Shown in pieces: positions 6,613-6,880 of a stretch of DNA of 6,880 bases. The position numbers and the translations under genes are program-made. The notes under the pieces were generated by a model. That model was given only the letters and a program-made list of their open reading frames with translations, ran no database searches and was not told the DNA's origin. The first letter of the stretch is position 1, and each line of letters opens with the position of its first letter. The DNA comes from Candidatus Cloacimonadota bacterium (lineage in GTDB: Bacteria > Cloacimonadota > Cloacimonadia > Cloacimonadales > TCS61). Where the stretch lies: assembly GCA_030628755.1 (NCBI GenBank), contig DAOVQH010000135.1:1-6880 (forward strand). The letters are read 5' to 3'.

Positions 6613-6617
6613 AAGGA
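6613..6617 (+). promoter_or_regulatory. Ribosome binding site for the terminal pgs-type gene
   Basis: AAGGA lies 6 nt before the ATG at 6624 and supports that start. It sits in an AT-rich leader just downstream of repeat C. Confidence 0.65.
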
Positions 6618-6623
6618 AAAGTA

Positions 6624-6880
6624 ATGTTTATTCCAAGCGCTAAATCAAATTTAAGTCTAATACTATTGGTTATTATTGGAATTGCTCTTTTTATCTGGGT
6701 AGATAACAGCAGGATATTTATTAAAGAAAGTTATTTTAAAAAAAAGTATGAAGCTGCTCAGTTAATGAAGCAAGCTGAAGATATCATTAAGCAATATCGT
6801 TCAGCTCAGAATGTTGTAATCGATGAAGTTAACGACCCGAATAGAACAACACTCATTGGCGAAAAGAACACTCTGATTAC
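6624..6880 (+). CDS. Poly-gamma-glutamate system protein, PgsW-like (3' truncated)
   Basis: The first 85 codons of a gene running off the right edge. The product begins MFIPSAKSNLSLILLVIIG, with one N-terminal membrane segment (about residues 9-26). It continues with an amphipathic lysine-rich helix (KKKYEAAQLMKQAEDIIKQYR) and then VVIDEVNDPNRTTLIGEKNTLIT. The DPN-x-T-x-LIGE-x-x-x-LIT pattern after an 'AA..M..A...I' helix fits the family annotated 'poly-gamma-glutamate system protein', known from clusters with pgsB and pgsC. The assignment comes from recalled motif and context; only the N-terminal portion is visible. It would belong to the pgsBC operon, separated from it here by the repeat/GIY-YIG block. 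Confidence 0.75.
   Translation, partial: MFIPSAKSNLSLILLVIIGIALFIWVDNSRIFIKESYFKKKYEAAQLMKQAEDIIKQYRSAQNVVIDEVNDPNRTTLIGEKNTLI

Overview
The window reads as an AT-rich bacterial chromosome segment from the FCB side of the tree, most likely a Cloacimonadota (Candidatus Cloacimonas-like) genome. The evidence is a very large secreted peptidase ending in a NYPNPFNP-type FlgD-like/type IX secretion tail, PKD and dockerin modules on the same protein, and short intergenic palindromic repeats next to a tiny GIY-YIG gene. The phylum is inferred from protein style; no rRNA is present to confirm it. All real genes are on the + strand.

Layout. (1) Positions 1-3509: a 5'-truncated gingipain-like (peptidase family C25) multidomain protein. 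In order it has a catalytic domain, an Ig-like domain, two CARDB-like beta domains, a nidogen-like or other beta-sandwich domain, two PKD domains, a dockerin-like Ca-binding module and a C-terminal sorting domain. (2) 3510-3630: an intergenic stretch with a perfect 16-bp GC-rich palindrome (possible terminator) and a repeat module related to the repeats further downstream. (3) 3631-4140: a small lipoprotein whose mature part looks like a cohesin domain. (4) 4145-5758: pgsB and pgsC (capB/capC), the ligase and membrane subunit for poly-gamma-glutamate synthesis. (5) 5759-6623: an 865-bp interruption made of three related imperfect-palindrome repeats (A, B, C), with a 98-aa GIY-YIG nuclease gene packed between A and B. 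(6) 6624 to the end: the 5' part of a gene resembling the 'poly-gamma-glutamate system protein' family, so the pgs cluster resumes after the repeat/GIY-YIG block.

How the parts may work together. The secreted peptidase carries a dockerin, and the next gene encodes a lipid-anchored cohesin-like protein. This suggests, as inference, a two-component surface attachment device outside classical cellulosomes. The lipoprotein gene lies only 4 nt before pgsB, so surface anchoring and poly-gamma-glutamate production may share a transcript. The repeat/GIY-YIG block looks like a later insertion into the pgs operon. The repeat copies show modular hairpin swapping, a mosaic copy and compensatory base changes in one stem.
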